Shown piece after piece: positions 22,101 through 33,483 of a DNA stretch of 64,000 bases (the stretch's first letter is position 1; every line of letters starts with the position of its first letter). The notes below the pieces were generated by a model. It was not told the DNA's origin. It saw only the letters and a list, made by a program, of their open reading frames with translations, and did no database searches. Made by a program: the position numbers and the translations under genes. The stretch is from Anseranas semipalmata (lineage: Eukaryota; Chordata; Aves; Anseriformes; Anseranatidae), in NCBI GenBank assembly GCA_013399115.1, contig VXAA01004383.1:752224-816223 (forward strand), given 5' to 3'.

Positions 22101-25100
22101 AAGGGATGCTCTCTCATCTGCCCACAGTAGGGATCTCCTAGCAGGGAAAGATGGGAGGGAAGATACCATAGCCTTCTTTGCAGGACATTTTTACTGCTTC
22201 TTCCCGAATTCCCTCCCATCTGCCACCCACCGAGGTGTCAGCATCATCCCTGCTCACTGCCACCTGAAGGACCACTGCCACCCAGTGTCTTAAAAGCAGA
22301 GCCAAATGGGGTCGAGCCTGTCTTCATGGAATTTACAGGCTGCCACTCTTAGGGCTTGGAACAGAGTATTATTTTCTGTCATTGGCTTATGTAGTACCAG
22401 CAACGAGCATGGCAATGTTGCAAAGAGACCGGCGATAAGGCCATCTGCACAGCTGCAAAACTGCATTTTATATCCGACTTTAAGTAAGAGAGATTATGAG
22501 GTGGAGATGCCACTATAAAGAAAATGGAATTACTTTATCCCAAACAGTCAGCCTCTCCTATGTCCAAGAGGCAAGACAACACTGGTGAAGCACAATGGGG
22601 CATCACACTGAGCAAAATTCACTAAAAATACATCTCATAACTCCTGGTAGAAGACTCCGACTTCACTGACACAAGGGCTTTACGTTGACAATGAAAAACT
22701 GTTGATCTCTAACACTTTTGCCAAATCACGCCTCATTTATATACATACACACACACAAAAGGAGTTAATAAACCCAATAGTGTAATTTTAGTGCCATCCT
22801 GAAAGAGATCCACTGAAACTAGCACAGTCCCAAACCTCCGTAACTTCTTCATAAACAGAATCACTTATTTGCTTGCAGCAGGTCAGAAACCGAGCTGAAG
22901 ATTGATTATTTTGGGCACTACTTAAATACAGCACTGCATCCAAATCTAGTTACACAATACAGAAATCAAAGAGAACAAACAAAATGAAGAAACCCTACAA
23001 AACCCAGCCAAGTGTAACATCCTCACAAGTTATTCTACAGAACTCACTGAAATAATGTCAAAGCACATCAGATTTTTTTCTTGTCAGTTTTCATCAAATT
23101 TATCGCTGCAAGTTGTTGCTGATCAGACTGCAGTGACAGTCTGAAATACAGCCTCTATTCATACTGAGCTGCACTGCTGATGACTGCACCCCAGCTGGGG
23201 CGGTGTTTGGTCTGTCTTGGTATCTGTGGCTTCCACTCCAGTGGTACCCATGTAGCTAGCGGTCTGTTCCCACCTGGGACCCCACAGGTGCCTGCATATA
23301 TTCACTTAGGGCTCTCAGATACTGGCACTTATTTCCTTTGTAGCCCTTCGGCTTTCATTTGCAGTCAGGACATGCAACAGTGCATTCAGGCTGGTATTCC
23401 CCCTTAACTCTGAACTCCTGGCCAGGTCACTATTTGTTTAGTTAGTGGTGAAATTATTCAGAGCAATGACGACTTTGATTTGTGCTGGTCTTTGACCAGT
23501 TTTTTAGACCTGTGCATAAATACTGCAGGATACACAAGATATTAAACAACCACGACAGCCATTTGTACTTAGGCTCCTGTAGCTGTTTCATAATACATGT
23601 AGGATGTGCAAATATGCGCCAACAAAAAGCTAATACACACTCCTGAAAACCTGGCAATATCTCACTTTCCTACAGTCTGGAGCCAAAGAAGGTAACCTGT
23701 TGATTTACCAGAGAAATTCTCCTCCGTCACAGGTTATTTACATTTAGTTTCCATGCCATGCGATCCATAGCCATGTGTGCTATGAACTCTTGCAGCTTAT
23801 AATGAAAACAAACCCACAGCTCCATCTTGGGTTAGCCTGACCCACTTACCTGTTTACTCGGCAGAAAGGGTTAACCTGGGAAGCGGTGAGCACGCTGCCC
23901 TGCTATCTCACCTGGATGCCTGCCTGCAGTTCTCAGGCTGACTGACAAAGCAATCCCTAACCATATATCCCTTTGTACACCAAGCTCTCTGCGTTCTTCC
24001 AAAATAAGCAGAACCTTGCCACCAGGTATTTTTTTACGAGTAGAAAATAAAACAGTGGAAAAAAAGGATGCTTCTCCTGCTAAACGCTCAACAGAAGAAT
24101 GAGTTTTTTCTTCTTCTCTTCAACAGGGGAGTGATTAAACAAAGGAAGAGTCACAAATTCTGATCTGTAACCAGATACAAGATGCTACGTGGGCAGCTGT
24201 GGCAAGAGGGGAGGAAGGGTGCGACTAGAAGGTAAAAAACAAGAGAACACTAGAAGATGCTATCTAGCCTGGCATGCAAAGGCACAGATAGCCCTGTCCT
24301 CATGTCCAGCACTCGAGAAAGTGAGAATCCTCTGAAGTTTCTACACTGCTGACTCCTTAACACAGGCATTTTGCATAGTCTTTCCATACTGACTCTTCAC
24401 CTCTGTTAGGGTGACTCTTTAAATACAGTTTTTCACTTAGACATACTTTTTCCTTCCGAGGCCTCAGATCACCCTTCTCTAGGCTCTTTCCTTACTTTAT
24501 TTTCCTCTTCCCTTTTCTCTCTCCTTTTCTCCACCCTTCTGATTGCTTGTTCTGAACTGCTTATCTTCTAGTTTCCATTCACTCCAATGTGTATTTACTG
24601 CCCACATCTCCTCGTTTCATCTTCCCCTCCACAAGAAGGCTCCATGCTCCCTAGGGAAGGGAGCCTTCCCAAGTGACCTGTCCTTACTGGGCTGCCTGCG
24701 TACTGTGATCCCTTCAAGGACAACAGGAAGAAGGAGATCAGCACCTAGGACTAGAACTGTGACCTGAGCACATCCTCATTACACCTCAGTGCAGCGTTTA
24801 CAACCACAGCAGGAAAGAACAGGGATGGGAGTAGGCTATAAAAACTGTGTGTCAAGGCAGACAGGCTGTGAAGAGCCTCACAGACCCCTAAGACACTATT
24901 AGATACTCAACATGCATGTCAAAAATACCTCAACAGAAAGGGTAAAGGGGGACAAAAAAAAAAAAAGAAAGGGTATCCAGACCTCCTCATCCAAGATGTC
25001 ACAAGCCAGGCGGATGCGGGACACATCAACGAGGTGGGGCTCAGATTTTAACTTCCTGGAGCGCAGGCTCCACAGCTTAACACACGAATTATCAAACCCA

Positions 25101-28100
25101 GCAGCAAGCAGCTTGCTGTTTGGTGAAATCTCTGCCGTGTTCAGCAACTGCTCCGTGTTATAGAAGGCATAGAAACAGATGGTCGTTAAGGAAGGGGGCC
25201 CGTCCTTGACACGTTTAATGCTGTCCTGCAGTAAATCCAACGCCGCCTCGTTCTGCAGAATGGAAGCCGGCACCTCGCTGGGTTCCAGGCCGTTGCTCTC
25301 GTTGCGCGAGGAGCTCCCACCGGCGTACAGCTGGTAGTCGGTCCTCTTGGCGGGCTGCACGTCCAGGTGAATGTGCAAGGTCAGGACTTTGCACAGGGCG
25401 TTGTTGTTGTCACTTTGGAGGTAGCGAAGAAGGTAGTTGTAGCTGTCCTCTTGAAGGCGGATGACGTACTTGTTGTCCAGAAAAGCCCGGAGCTTCAAGT
25501 TGGACAGGATATCTTGAATAGTCATGGTAGTCTGCAACTGCTCAATGATATCCTTCTGGCTGGCATTCTGCAAGAACATGCCATGGAAGCGGCTGTAAAA
25601 ACTGTCCACTGTGCTTTTTAGGCCATTCTGGACCATGTTCAGATGGAGGTAGACGAAGAGGGGATACAGAAGAGGCATCACTTCATGGCTGTGCTGAGAA
25701 TCTGAATCTATATAAAAAACAGCAACAAACTTTGAATTATTTCTCAATCCACTTTCTATTAGGAATAAAACAGAGCAAGGTCAATTACTGCAAAAAGCCT
25801 TGACAGTGGCATAAGAGAGCAGGGCTCTGGAGACCTTTGTTGGTGCATCTAAGTGAATTTCTTCAGTCACTTGGAAGGGATACACAATATGTGTTACAGA
25901 TTTACATAGAGATTTTCAAATCCGTGAGGTACGTTATCAGAATAAAAGGCAGAGATTTCAAAACCCCTTGTAAGTGTGGGTCAGTTATTAAAATATCACC
26001 TCATAAACTACAAGACAACCGGATTTTCCCCTACATATTTAAGAAAAAATATGTACACTGTTTATTGCAATAAACTCTAGAATATACTTATTACACTTAA
26101 AATAGCATTTAATATGTTTAAGCCAAAGTTATTTATCTAGCTTGTGTGGGCCTGAACTGGTGGCTTTTTTCCTGAGCTTCAATAAAACTTGTATGTGGTG
26201 CTTTGGATGGAACCGATTTGTCTCCAGGGGAAAGGAAGTTAGTTTCCAAAATGCACGGTGGTATGCCATGCTGGTTTTATTTCTGTGCCTGCTCATGGGC
26301 ACGCTTTCTGTCTCTCTGCCAAGGCAAATCCCAGCAGTAATTCCCTGTACACAGTGTAACAAACTCCTGATTAGGCTATGCTGTACCTTGCAGAGACTAA
26401 TCTGTGCAGCAGCTCCAGCCCTCCTTCGCCAGCTTCTCGGGGCTGTTTCCCTCCCACCTTCAGCCGGCTACAGGGAGCTGTGAGGGGCAGAGCCCTGCCA
26501 CCGAATGCTGTAGCATCTTACAGGGCTACAACAGTCATTTACTGGAGGCCCAAATGTCCAAATATGACATGTGAATTACTGGAACAAAATACACATTGCT
26601 GATCTGCAAACAGCATTACTTATTTTCAGCTTGCTCTCCCTCCCACCACTCACCACTGCATTTTTTTTTTTTCCCCTTTGCATTAGGTTGTTTTTCCTCT
26701 CCGGTGAAGCATTCTTCCAAGACTTTCCCTCATCCACACTGTGCCTCTCTCTCATTTCTGTACGGGTAACTACACTGTGTGTGCGCGTGCTGTGCTGCAT
26801 ATATAAACATACTTGCATACTTCAGCAGCATTCTCATTTCTGTCCCACTAAAACTGGGCCCAAGCCGGTGAAATCAGTGGTCTATATGCAACAAAAGCAC
26901 TGGAAATAAAACAAAAGCACTATGCCAGCAGGTGCTCAAGTCCTGAAATGCAACAAGGGAAGGACCTCACTCTGCAACAGGAAGAACAGGGAAGAGGTGG
27001 GAAGCTGGCAGAGACAGGAATGACGAAAATGTTCCCCAAGAAGATATAAGGAGAGGCTGAGGGACCTGGGTCTGTCTAGCCTGGAAAAGACTAAGTGGGT
27101 ATCTAACTTCCATCTTCAGTACCCAGTGGGATGTTAGGGAGGAAATGGAGCTAGCCTCTTCTCAGAGGTGCACAGTGGAAGGACAACAGGCAAGCTGCAG
27201 CAAGGGAAATTCTCACCAAATTGCTCAGCCCTGCAAGAGGGGCCCAGAGGTGCAGTGCAATCTCCACACTTTTTGATTTTCAAAACCTGGCTGGACAAAG
27301 CCCTGAGCAACCCGATCGAACTCTGATCTTGCCCTGCTTTGAGCAGCAGCTGAACTAGAGACCTCAAGAATAATTCCTCAGTTATTCAGCGACTCCAGTC
27401 CCCTGCCCACTCCCCAGTGCCACTGGAGGCAGACCTCACAGACACGGGAGCATCCTGGCTGGCTGGCAAGTTACACAGGTGAGCTGCGTTAGTTTCTGCC
27501 AGGGAGTAAGAAATCAAAACCGAGCAAAAGTGACAAAAGACAGAAACAGTTGACATAAACACCGAAACCATGCCTAGCATTGCCTAAAGGGATCTTTCAG
27601 CCACGGAACAGGGCAGCCGTAATTCTCAAAAGCATATTAAACAATACGGATTTACTCCCAACGCTGAAGTGCAATGGTGTTGAACTGCTCTAGGGGGCAA
27701 GGCTAAGACTATTTTCTGCCTCCCTCTTCCTGCCTACCCTCCCTTTCTAACATTCCCATCAACCACTCTCAGGAATATTAATTCTAGTGTTAATGTTACG
27801 CACACTGGGACCAAGACCCACTGGAGAAATGTAGATGTGCCAAAAGATGGGAGGAGTGGCAACCTCCCTTTTCTAGGTACTATTATCAAAAATCCCATCT
27901 GCTTTCTTCCTCCCACCTTTGGGACTGATAGAAGAAACAAGGACATTTCCAGGAGCAACTTTAATTAATTTATTTTTTATCACGATTGATAAATTCATGA
28001 TTTTCAATCATGAAAAATCATGACTGTCCTCTGCACCACACTAAAGAATGAGAGTATTTTCCCTTTCTGTCATATACCTCCAGTCTCAAAGCCAGTACAG

Positions 28101-31100
28101 GTAAATTTAAGGGGACAAATTCTTTTTATGATCGTCCAGACTTTTAAGGGAGCAGCCAATTAAGAACAACATCCAAAAATGTGAACTAGGAGACAGCAGA
28201 GAACAACACTCATTTCTAAGTTACCTGCCTTTCACATCAAACACTTTAATCTTCCTTCTTAACCTGTATATGTATGCTGTTATCCAGAAGATCTACACAG
28301 ATACAAAGGCCAAATGATAGAACAAGAAAAGGCAAACAGATAGCTATCTAGAAAAGCCAAATGTACTCAGCACTCAGGCAAAAAATAAAAAATAAATCCT
28401 TTTTTTTTTTCTAATTATAGTAACTGAAATCTCAAAACTAGGAATGAAAAGTTTCAGTTAGCAACATGATTTTATTATACTGTAACTTACTCATGGAAAT
28501 GACAATAATTCACATACTTTCCTCTTCCTTGCTTCCTGATACTTACCTGTGAGAAAATTGCGTAATCGTCCAAATTGTACTTCATATTGCTGTGGCTCCG
28601 CCAGGCAGGGAGCTGCAGACACAACGTTGGCACAACCAGATTCAGATTGGACTGTGAAATAAAATAAGTAAGATAAAATTAGGATTTAAGGAGTTTTGCA
28701 TGTGTGTCTTGAAACAAAGCTTCTTATAAAATCCAAGGTAATGCAGCCACCAAGTTGACATTTTATATTTCATACTGTCCAGGGAGGACATAGTCTGAAG
28801 CACCTAAGCACTGCATTTATTAAATTTAATCTAAAGAGTCACACATCCTAGACATACCATGAATAAAAAACTATACTGAAGGCTGTTTTTTTTTTTTTTT
28901 TTTTTAAGTTTAAAGAAAGCTTAGCAACTCACCTGCTCACTCCCCCACTGCCCTGAACATATTTTTAAGCCTTCCGATACAACACTGAGTACAAGAAATA
29001 GAGTAATGCTGTCACAGATCCCTTTAGAGTTTTACATGATACTCAGCAGCTTTACTACTTTGCACTCAAAAGATGAGGAAAGCAATCTACATCCTTCTCC
29101 AAAACAAAGTCTATTCTTCAGCTAGACCCACCACCCTTCAAGGACATAAGGTCTGCAGTAACACTACCTCAGAGTATTACGGTCACCTGAGATTGTATTA
29201 AACTGATTTTCAGGGTCAGTATCAGCTCTCGTAAATGTGGTTCTGAACTATCTAGAAAGGAAAATGGCTTTTCTTTCTCTGGCACAAAACCTTTGCTCTT
29301 CTGCTAAACCCTCAGAACCTGACAGGAGACTTAGTGCAAGTTTACAGACACCCACCAATATAACCTAAACATATACAAATACTAGTGGTTAGAAACACAA
29401 ATATCAAAATTTACATTTCTAAATTTTAACCGATACATTTAATTCTTCTACTCTAAGAGCACCACAGGTCAAAGTTTTATTTCGTCGTCTTCTTTCCTCT
29501 TTATTTCTTAAATTCACAACTTTTCCCCTCTATAAAACTTATTTTCATTACTCTCCCTTTCAAATTCTTCAACTTCTTTTGGTCTTCCCTGCCTCCCAAC
29601 CCTTTTTATCCTGTCTTTTCCTTCCTAACCTTGATCTATCACTTTTTTGTTCCAGCATTTGGCTCGCACACAGAGGCAGAGATAGCCCTGGAAGTCTATA
29701 AACAACATCATCAAATCTTCACATGCTCAAGAGACAGAGACCAACCTCCAGCTCATCTCAATGCTTCTAATTAGAAAGAGATCAGGACATGGCGTACACA
29801 CAACCACTTGCTATTCTCCCTTCACTCTATATTCCCAGAGCTTATAGAAATACAGAAGGTGTATTTACTGACTCTCCAGGGTAAGCTGAATTCAGCTTCA
29901 GAAACAGAGAGCTGGGCTGTGCTTATCATCCCCCTATGGGAAAAAACAAATACAGATTCCAGTACCAATACCCTATCTTCTATCAAATCAGTTTCAAAAC
30001 AAACAAATACAACCCGTCGAAAGATACAGCTGCACTGCACTTTCTATAGCCCGGCTGCTTCATATACTCAATGATGGTAAGAACTCCAGGCTCACAGCTT
30101 TGCATGAAAACTCAGAGCAGCAATTTATAAAGGAAGCAACTTTTTCCTTTAACATTTCTGTAATGCAACATACTGATATTAACGCCTAAATTCAAGAATC
30201 TCTGCTATTTGGACTTACAATTTAATATAAGCAATATTCATCATGAGAAAATAAACTCTGCATGCACACACAAGTAGCAACTCAAGAACTATTAGCAACA
30301 GTTTTCAATGTCACCCATACCACTCATGGGAAAAGCAAAGGACACCAGAAAACCAGAAATAAGAGGGTCTGTCTTACATGCTGTCACAGGTTTGCGTATT
30401 TCATGGAGTTTTGGGGGCCTCATTTCAGCAGGAATGGGCATGACCTGCCACCCTGCTCGTGCCACACAAGCACAACCTACTGTCTTCGGTTTTGTGAAAT
30501 GCTCCCTCCATGCTACCTACTTAACCTGCTTTGCATAAGTAACATAACTCCAAAATTAAGATGTACTTATGCTTTAAAAAGCGGAAATTGATCTTTGGCT
30601 ACCTATCCTGGAGCAGTCTGACTGGGCAGTTGGTATGCCCTGCCCTTTCAGTAATGATGCTAGAGCTTGTTCCCATCAAGCAAAAGGTAAATGAACCCTA
30701 ACCCTACCTACCAGCCAGTAACAACAAGTTCAAATTCAAATCATTTTCCTTCCCAAAACTTTTGGCCAACTAAAACTGCTAAAGGGATCAAGAGCTCAAC
30801 TGATCCCAAAACAAGAGAGTAAATTTTCAGGCATTTTTTCTCCTGGTGGAAGGAAAACACTGGCCATATCCCTCTTACACATTAATAGATCTACCCTAGT
30901 TTCTTTTCCACTTTCCCCAGCAGCCATATGAACACTTACTGGAAACATCTGCTCCTTGACTTCACTTCCTGTCATTGCCACCCGAGAGCAAATTCCAAGG
31001 AACTCGTTCCTAGTTTGGGGACATGGACAATACGCTTCTGGTCTCCTGCTTTGGCTAAGAGCAGCATTGCTTCAGCTAGCAAATGCAGGGCTACTGTAAA

Positions 31101-33480
31101 CACTGTTTCACTGCAACTGAGTCTTCTTTCACGTGAATATGATGAAGAACAATTTTACATTAATACTGACAGTCTTATGTGTTGACATAGTATTATGGAC
31201 AACATTAGAGAAACCTGCTCCTCAGTCCCTTACTCTGTCCCTAAAACATTCTTCCAGTTCTTTATAGAGATATGGAATAGTCACGAGAAAGCTCTGAGCT
31301 GTATTTTAGTGCAAAAAACAGAGCTGTAAAAATATAGCAAGTATGGAGAAGGGCTGAACTGAAGAGGCTCTGGGGGAAGACAAAAAGAAATGTCGAGGCA
31401 AAATCGAAAAACAAAACTATTTAAAACCAAAAACAGTGGACACTTTTCACTTTGAAAGAAGAAATCACAGAATTGAAGACAGAAGTAGGCAACTCTCCCA
31501 TTTATAGAGACTGGCTAATTTAGAAGGCAAACAAAGGAAATGAGCTGAACAGAAAAAGCAAGATGAGTTTTGTTAAGGAACGAACTAGTGTCTTCAGAAA
31601 AAAATATTTTATTGCTTTCCCTGAAATAAAGCACTGCACGCTTCAGAATCTGGTCAGCTTTTATTCTGCTTGCAAAACTAAGACGACTGTAGCAGAAAGT
31701 ATTTTCAGCCTCTTTTATCAGGATAAGTACACACTGGGATCTTCTTTTTCGATACAGTCATTCATGGACACGCAGCATATTCACTGGTAGCTTACTACAA
31801 GCATGTTTGACGTGGAGAAGTAGTAAGCAGCAGAATTTTCAGTTCTAATGAAAATCAATGACTAAGTTCTGAATCACTAGCCACAAAACCCATGTGCTGG
31901 CAGAAGGACACAGACTAATAATAAGAAATTTACTAACAACATTTTTTGGAAGATTAGTAAAAAGACAAAAATCAATCACACACTCGTTCACACTTTACTG
32001 ACATTTTTTTCTGCGTGATGATGCCACATATGAATGCAAGGACTTGCAATCCAATTCAGCTCTCCTTGAGACATTCTGCGTCCTCCTGGTATTGATTGGT
32101 CCCAAGTTCTAATCCCATTCCAACATTGACCCTTCTACCCACCTCTCCCCTAATACCTCTTATCAAAGCCAATCGAAAACAATTTGCCATTTTACTTTGT
32201 TTTCATTTCTCCCCCATCTTCCCCAGTATTATTTCACGGAGTTGCAGCAAGTGTCTGATTGTTAACTCTGAAAACAGCAAAGAAATGAAAAGTACTAAAA
32301 AGGTGCAAGTTACCTCTGATAATGAAATATTACCCAATTTCCTTCAGGCCCCTAAAAGAGTCAGCCTATACGCTTACCTATACGCCACTCATCTTTGGAT
32401 TGTAAATATGGCAAAATAGCCTAAAGGCAGAAAGAGCCATTTTGACATCCAGTCTTACCTAGCTACAAGCACAGAGTTACACAACTAATGTTTTGTCAAA
32501 TCAAGTTATATCACAAGTAAATAAGGTCCTTACCACTCTTAGCGTGGGATACTGTCACAGTCTAAGCAGGTTCATTACAAGAAAACAGTTTCTCCTTCGC
32601 TTTCACACGAAGTTCAGCCTAGTATTTTCTATTACTTTCAAATGTAAATTTAGTCTTTACAACCTCCACGTTGCTTGCATCCTTTCAACATTTGTACTTG
32701 CTCAAGTACTAGCATAGTTTATTATAACAAAGATAATAATTACAATGAAGATGGTCACAGACAGAATTTGGAACAGCTGGCAGCATAACAGGATCCAGAA
32801 GCCTTTAAGAAAGAGGAGAAAGGGCACACAGGGAAATAAACTGTCTCATCGATCGAAAGTTTTTGTTTTTTTTTTTCCTTCAAGTGACATATAGAAGCTT
32901 TCACAACTTGAAAGCTGATGAGGCCAGAGAAAGAAACAGCCTGTATCACTTCTAGTTTACATGACATAGCCCTCCTGGAGCACAAACGTACAACATTTTC
33001 CTGCTTCTACTTAATTCCTCATCTAGGTTCTTCTCACCTCTATCCCAAAGCACCACTGCTCACCAGACTTCATGTTTTTGGGGATATAACATGTATTTTC
33101 CACTATCCCCTACTTCAGCCTGCTGTTTCACTGCCCATGAATGTCATTTTGTTCCATCTCCATCCATATTTTCATTCTTCGAAAGCTCGGAATTCGCACC
33201 AACTTCATACTGAGAAATTTCTTTATTTTAAAAGGAAAGCTGCCCATATGTACAGACAAATTCACCTAGTTACCAACATATATGCTCACGCTTGCCACAA
33301 CCCTGCCGAGAAGCACGCACAGAAAATATGAGGATTACCTGTGAGATTAGCTGCCATCTCTTCAGCAGTCTGACACAGCCTCAGCCCTTGTTTCAGGGGA
33401 CCTTCGGAGTCCACATACTGACGGCGCTTGAGGTAGCAGGACACCGCCATCTGAATCTGTTCTGTGCGTACGCGTTTCAT
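18318..33480 (-). CDS. TAF5L: TAF5L, SAGA/PCAF coactivator WD40 subunit (whole coding span)
   Basis: TAF5L (PAF65-beta) is the TAF5-like subunit of SAGA/PCAF histone acetyltransferase complexes in the nucleus, where it helps build the core module. Coding exons on the minus strand are 33339-33480, 28547-28651, 24983-25707 and 18318-19115. Together they give 1770 bp, or 589 codons plus TAA, the length I recall for human TAF5L. Splice phases are 1, 1 and 0 and close correctly. The order is an N-terminal segment starting [13 protein letters not shown], a TAF5-type NTD2 helical domain at about residues 70-205, one WD-type blade at about 263-300, and a run of WD40 repeats at about 340-583. The protein ends NQEH. 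The start ATG lies just inside an exon whose acceptor is a pyrimidine tract ending TTTTGAG at 33484-33485, so the first exon must be untranslated. The gene is head-to-head with URB2. The donor of the third coding exon (GTCTGG) is weak. Confidence 0.96.
20150..20560. promoter_or_regulatory. Small intragenic CpG-rich island in a TAF5L intron
   Basis: About 400 bp is clearly richer in GC and CG dinucleotides than the surrounding AT-rich intron. It includes a CCCGCCCGCCCG stretch near 20252 and GTCGCC and GCGCGCAG blocks. On the minus strand a GTAAGTG donor-like motif lies at its left edge (about 20210-20216). It could be an internal promoter, an alternative first exon or an untranscribed CpG cluster. 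Confidence 0.45.
24496..24501 (-). terminator. Intronic AATAAA downstream of the TAF5L read-through stop
   Basis: TTTATT on the plus strand reads AATAAA in the TAF5L sense. It lies about 400 bp past the in-frame stop that would be met if the intron were retained. It could serve a short 3'-terminal isoform. The single hexamer is weak evidence by itself. Confidence 0.25.
24983..25707 (-). CDS. TAF5L: TAF5L third coding exon: NTD2 domain and first WD blade, residues 84-324
   Basis: The 725-bp exon has acceptor TTTTTTATATAG (AG at 25708-25709) and donor GAG|GTCTGG at 24982. It carries most of the TAF5-type NTD2 region (for example [17 protein letters not shown] and [12 protein letters not shown]), a serine-rich linker, and the first propeller blade ([15 protein letters not shown] then KLWSL). 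It ends at the acidic CDILDEE. The first codon (Asp83) is split across the intron. Confidence 0.96.
27035..27390 (+). mobile_element. CR1 LINE 3'-end fragment
   Basis: Diverged sequence follows the layout of CR1 3' regions: GGAGAGGCTGAGGGACCTGG, then TAGCCTGG, CTCTTCTC, CTGGACAAAGCCCTGAG, TTTGAGCAGCAG and CTGAACTAGA. It ends near 27390 without a clear terminal octamer repeat. It is 5'-truncated, antisense to TAF5L, and non-coding. CR1 is the dominant LINE of birds and other sauropsids. Confidence 0.8.
27994..28014. repeat. Short perfect inverted repeat (9-bp arms, 3-bp loop)
   Basis: TTCATGATT, then TTC, then AATCATGAA, in an AT-rich TAF5L intron, with two further partial TCATGA copies nearby. 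It can form a small hairpin or bind a dimeric factor. No function is evident. Confidence 0.7.
28547..28651 (-). CDS. TAF5L: TAF5L second coding exon, residues 49-82
   Basis: This 105-bp exon has acceptor TATTTCACAG (AG at 28652-28653) and donor GTAAGT (from 28546). It encodes a segment beginning [14 protein letters not shown] and ending FGRLRNFLT. Its split codons at both ends join correctly with the flanking exons (Val48 and Asp83). Confidence 0.95.
28652..33338 (-). other. TAF5L: TAF5L intron between coding exons 1 and 2
   Basis: This 4.7-kb intron has donor GTAATC and acceptor TTTCACAG. It contains a poly-T tract at 28886-28905 and otherwise AT-rich unique sequence. Small open frames on the plus strand, such as at 30262-30591 and 32096-32419, have no recognisable family. 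Confidence 0.8.
28886..28905. repeat. Poly-T tract
   Basis: A T run of about 20 bases in a TAF5L intron, poly-A on the gene's sense strand. No retroposon body is recognised beside it. Confidence 0.9.
33339..33480 (-). CDS. TAF5L: TAF5L first coding exon, residues 1-47
   Basis: The exon starts three bases inside an acceptor (TTTTGAG, AG at 33484-33485; exon from 33483). The ATG at 33478-33480 opens the conserved N-terminus [13 protein letters not shown], followed by [20 protein letters not shown] and EEMAANLT. The donor is CACAG|GTAATC at 33338. The start was chosen because the first residues match the family and no upstream in-frame ATG lies in the exon. Confidence 0.96.
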
Positions 33481-33483
33481 GAC

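Larger units (their letters stand above)
19116..24982 (-). other. TAF5L: TAF5L intron between coding exons 3 and 4
   Basis: This 5.9-kb intron has a donor GTCTGG (weak) and an acceptor CCGGACCAG. It contains a small CpG-rich block at about 20150-20560, listed separately. The first 81 bases after the donor stay open in frame and end at a stop at 24899-24901. The rest is unique sequence with no gene I can support. Confidence 0.8.
25708..28546 (-). other. TAF5L: TAF5L intron between coding exons 2 and 3
   Basis: This 2.8-kb intron has donor GTAAGT and acceptor TATATAG. It holds a CR1 fragment at about 27035-27390 and a short perfect inverted repeat at 27994-28014. Nothing else is recognised. 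Confidence 0.85.

Noticed and set aside
30694..30707. CCCTAACCCTA telomere-like motif
   Set aside because: Only about two units, within ordinary intron sequence, too short to call an interstitial telomeric repeat.
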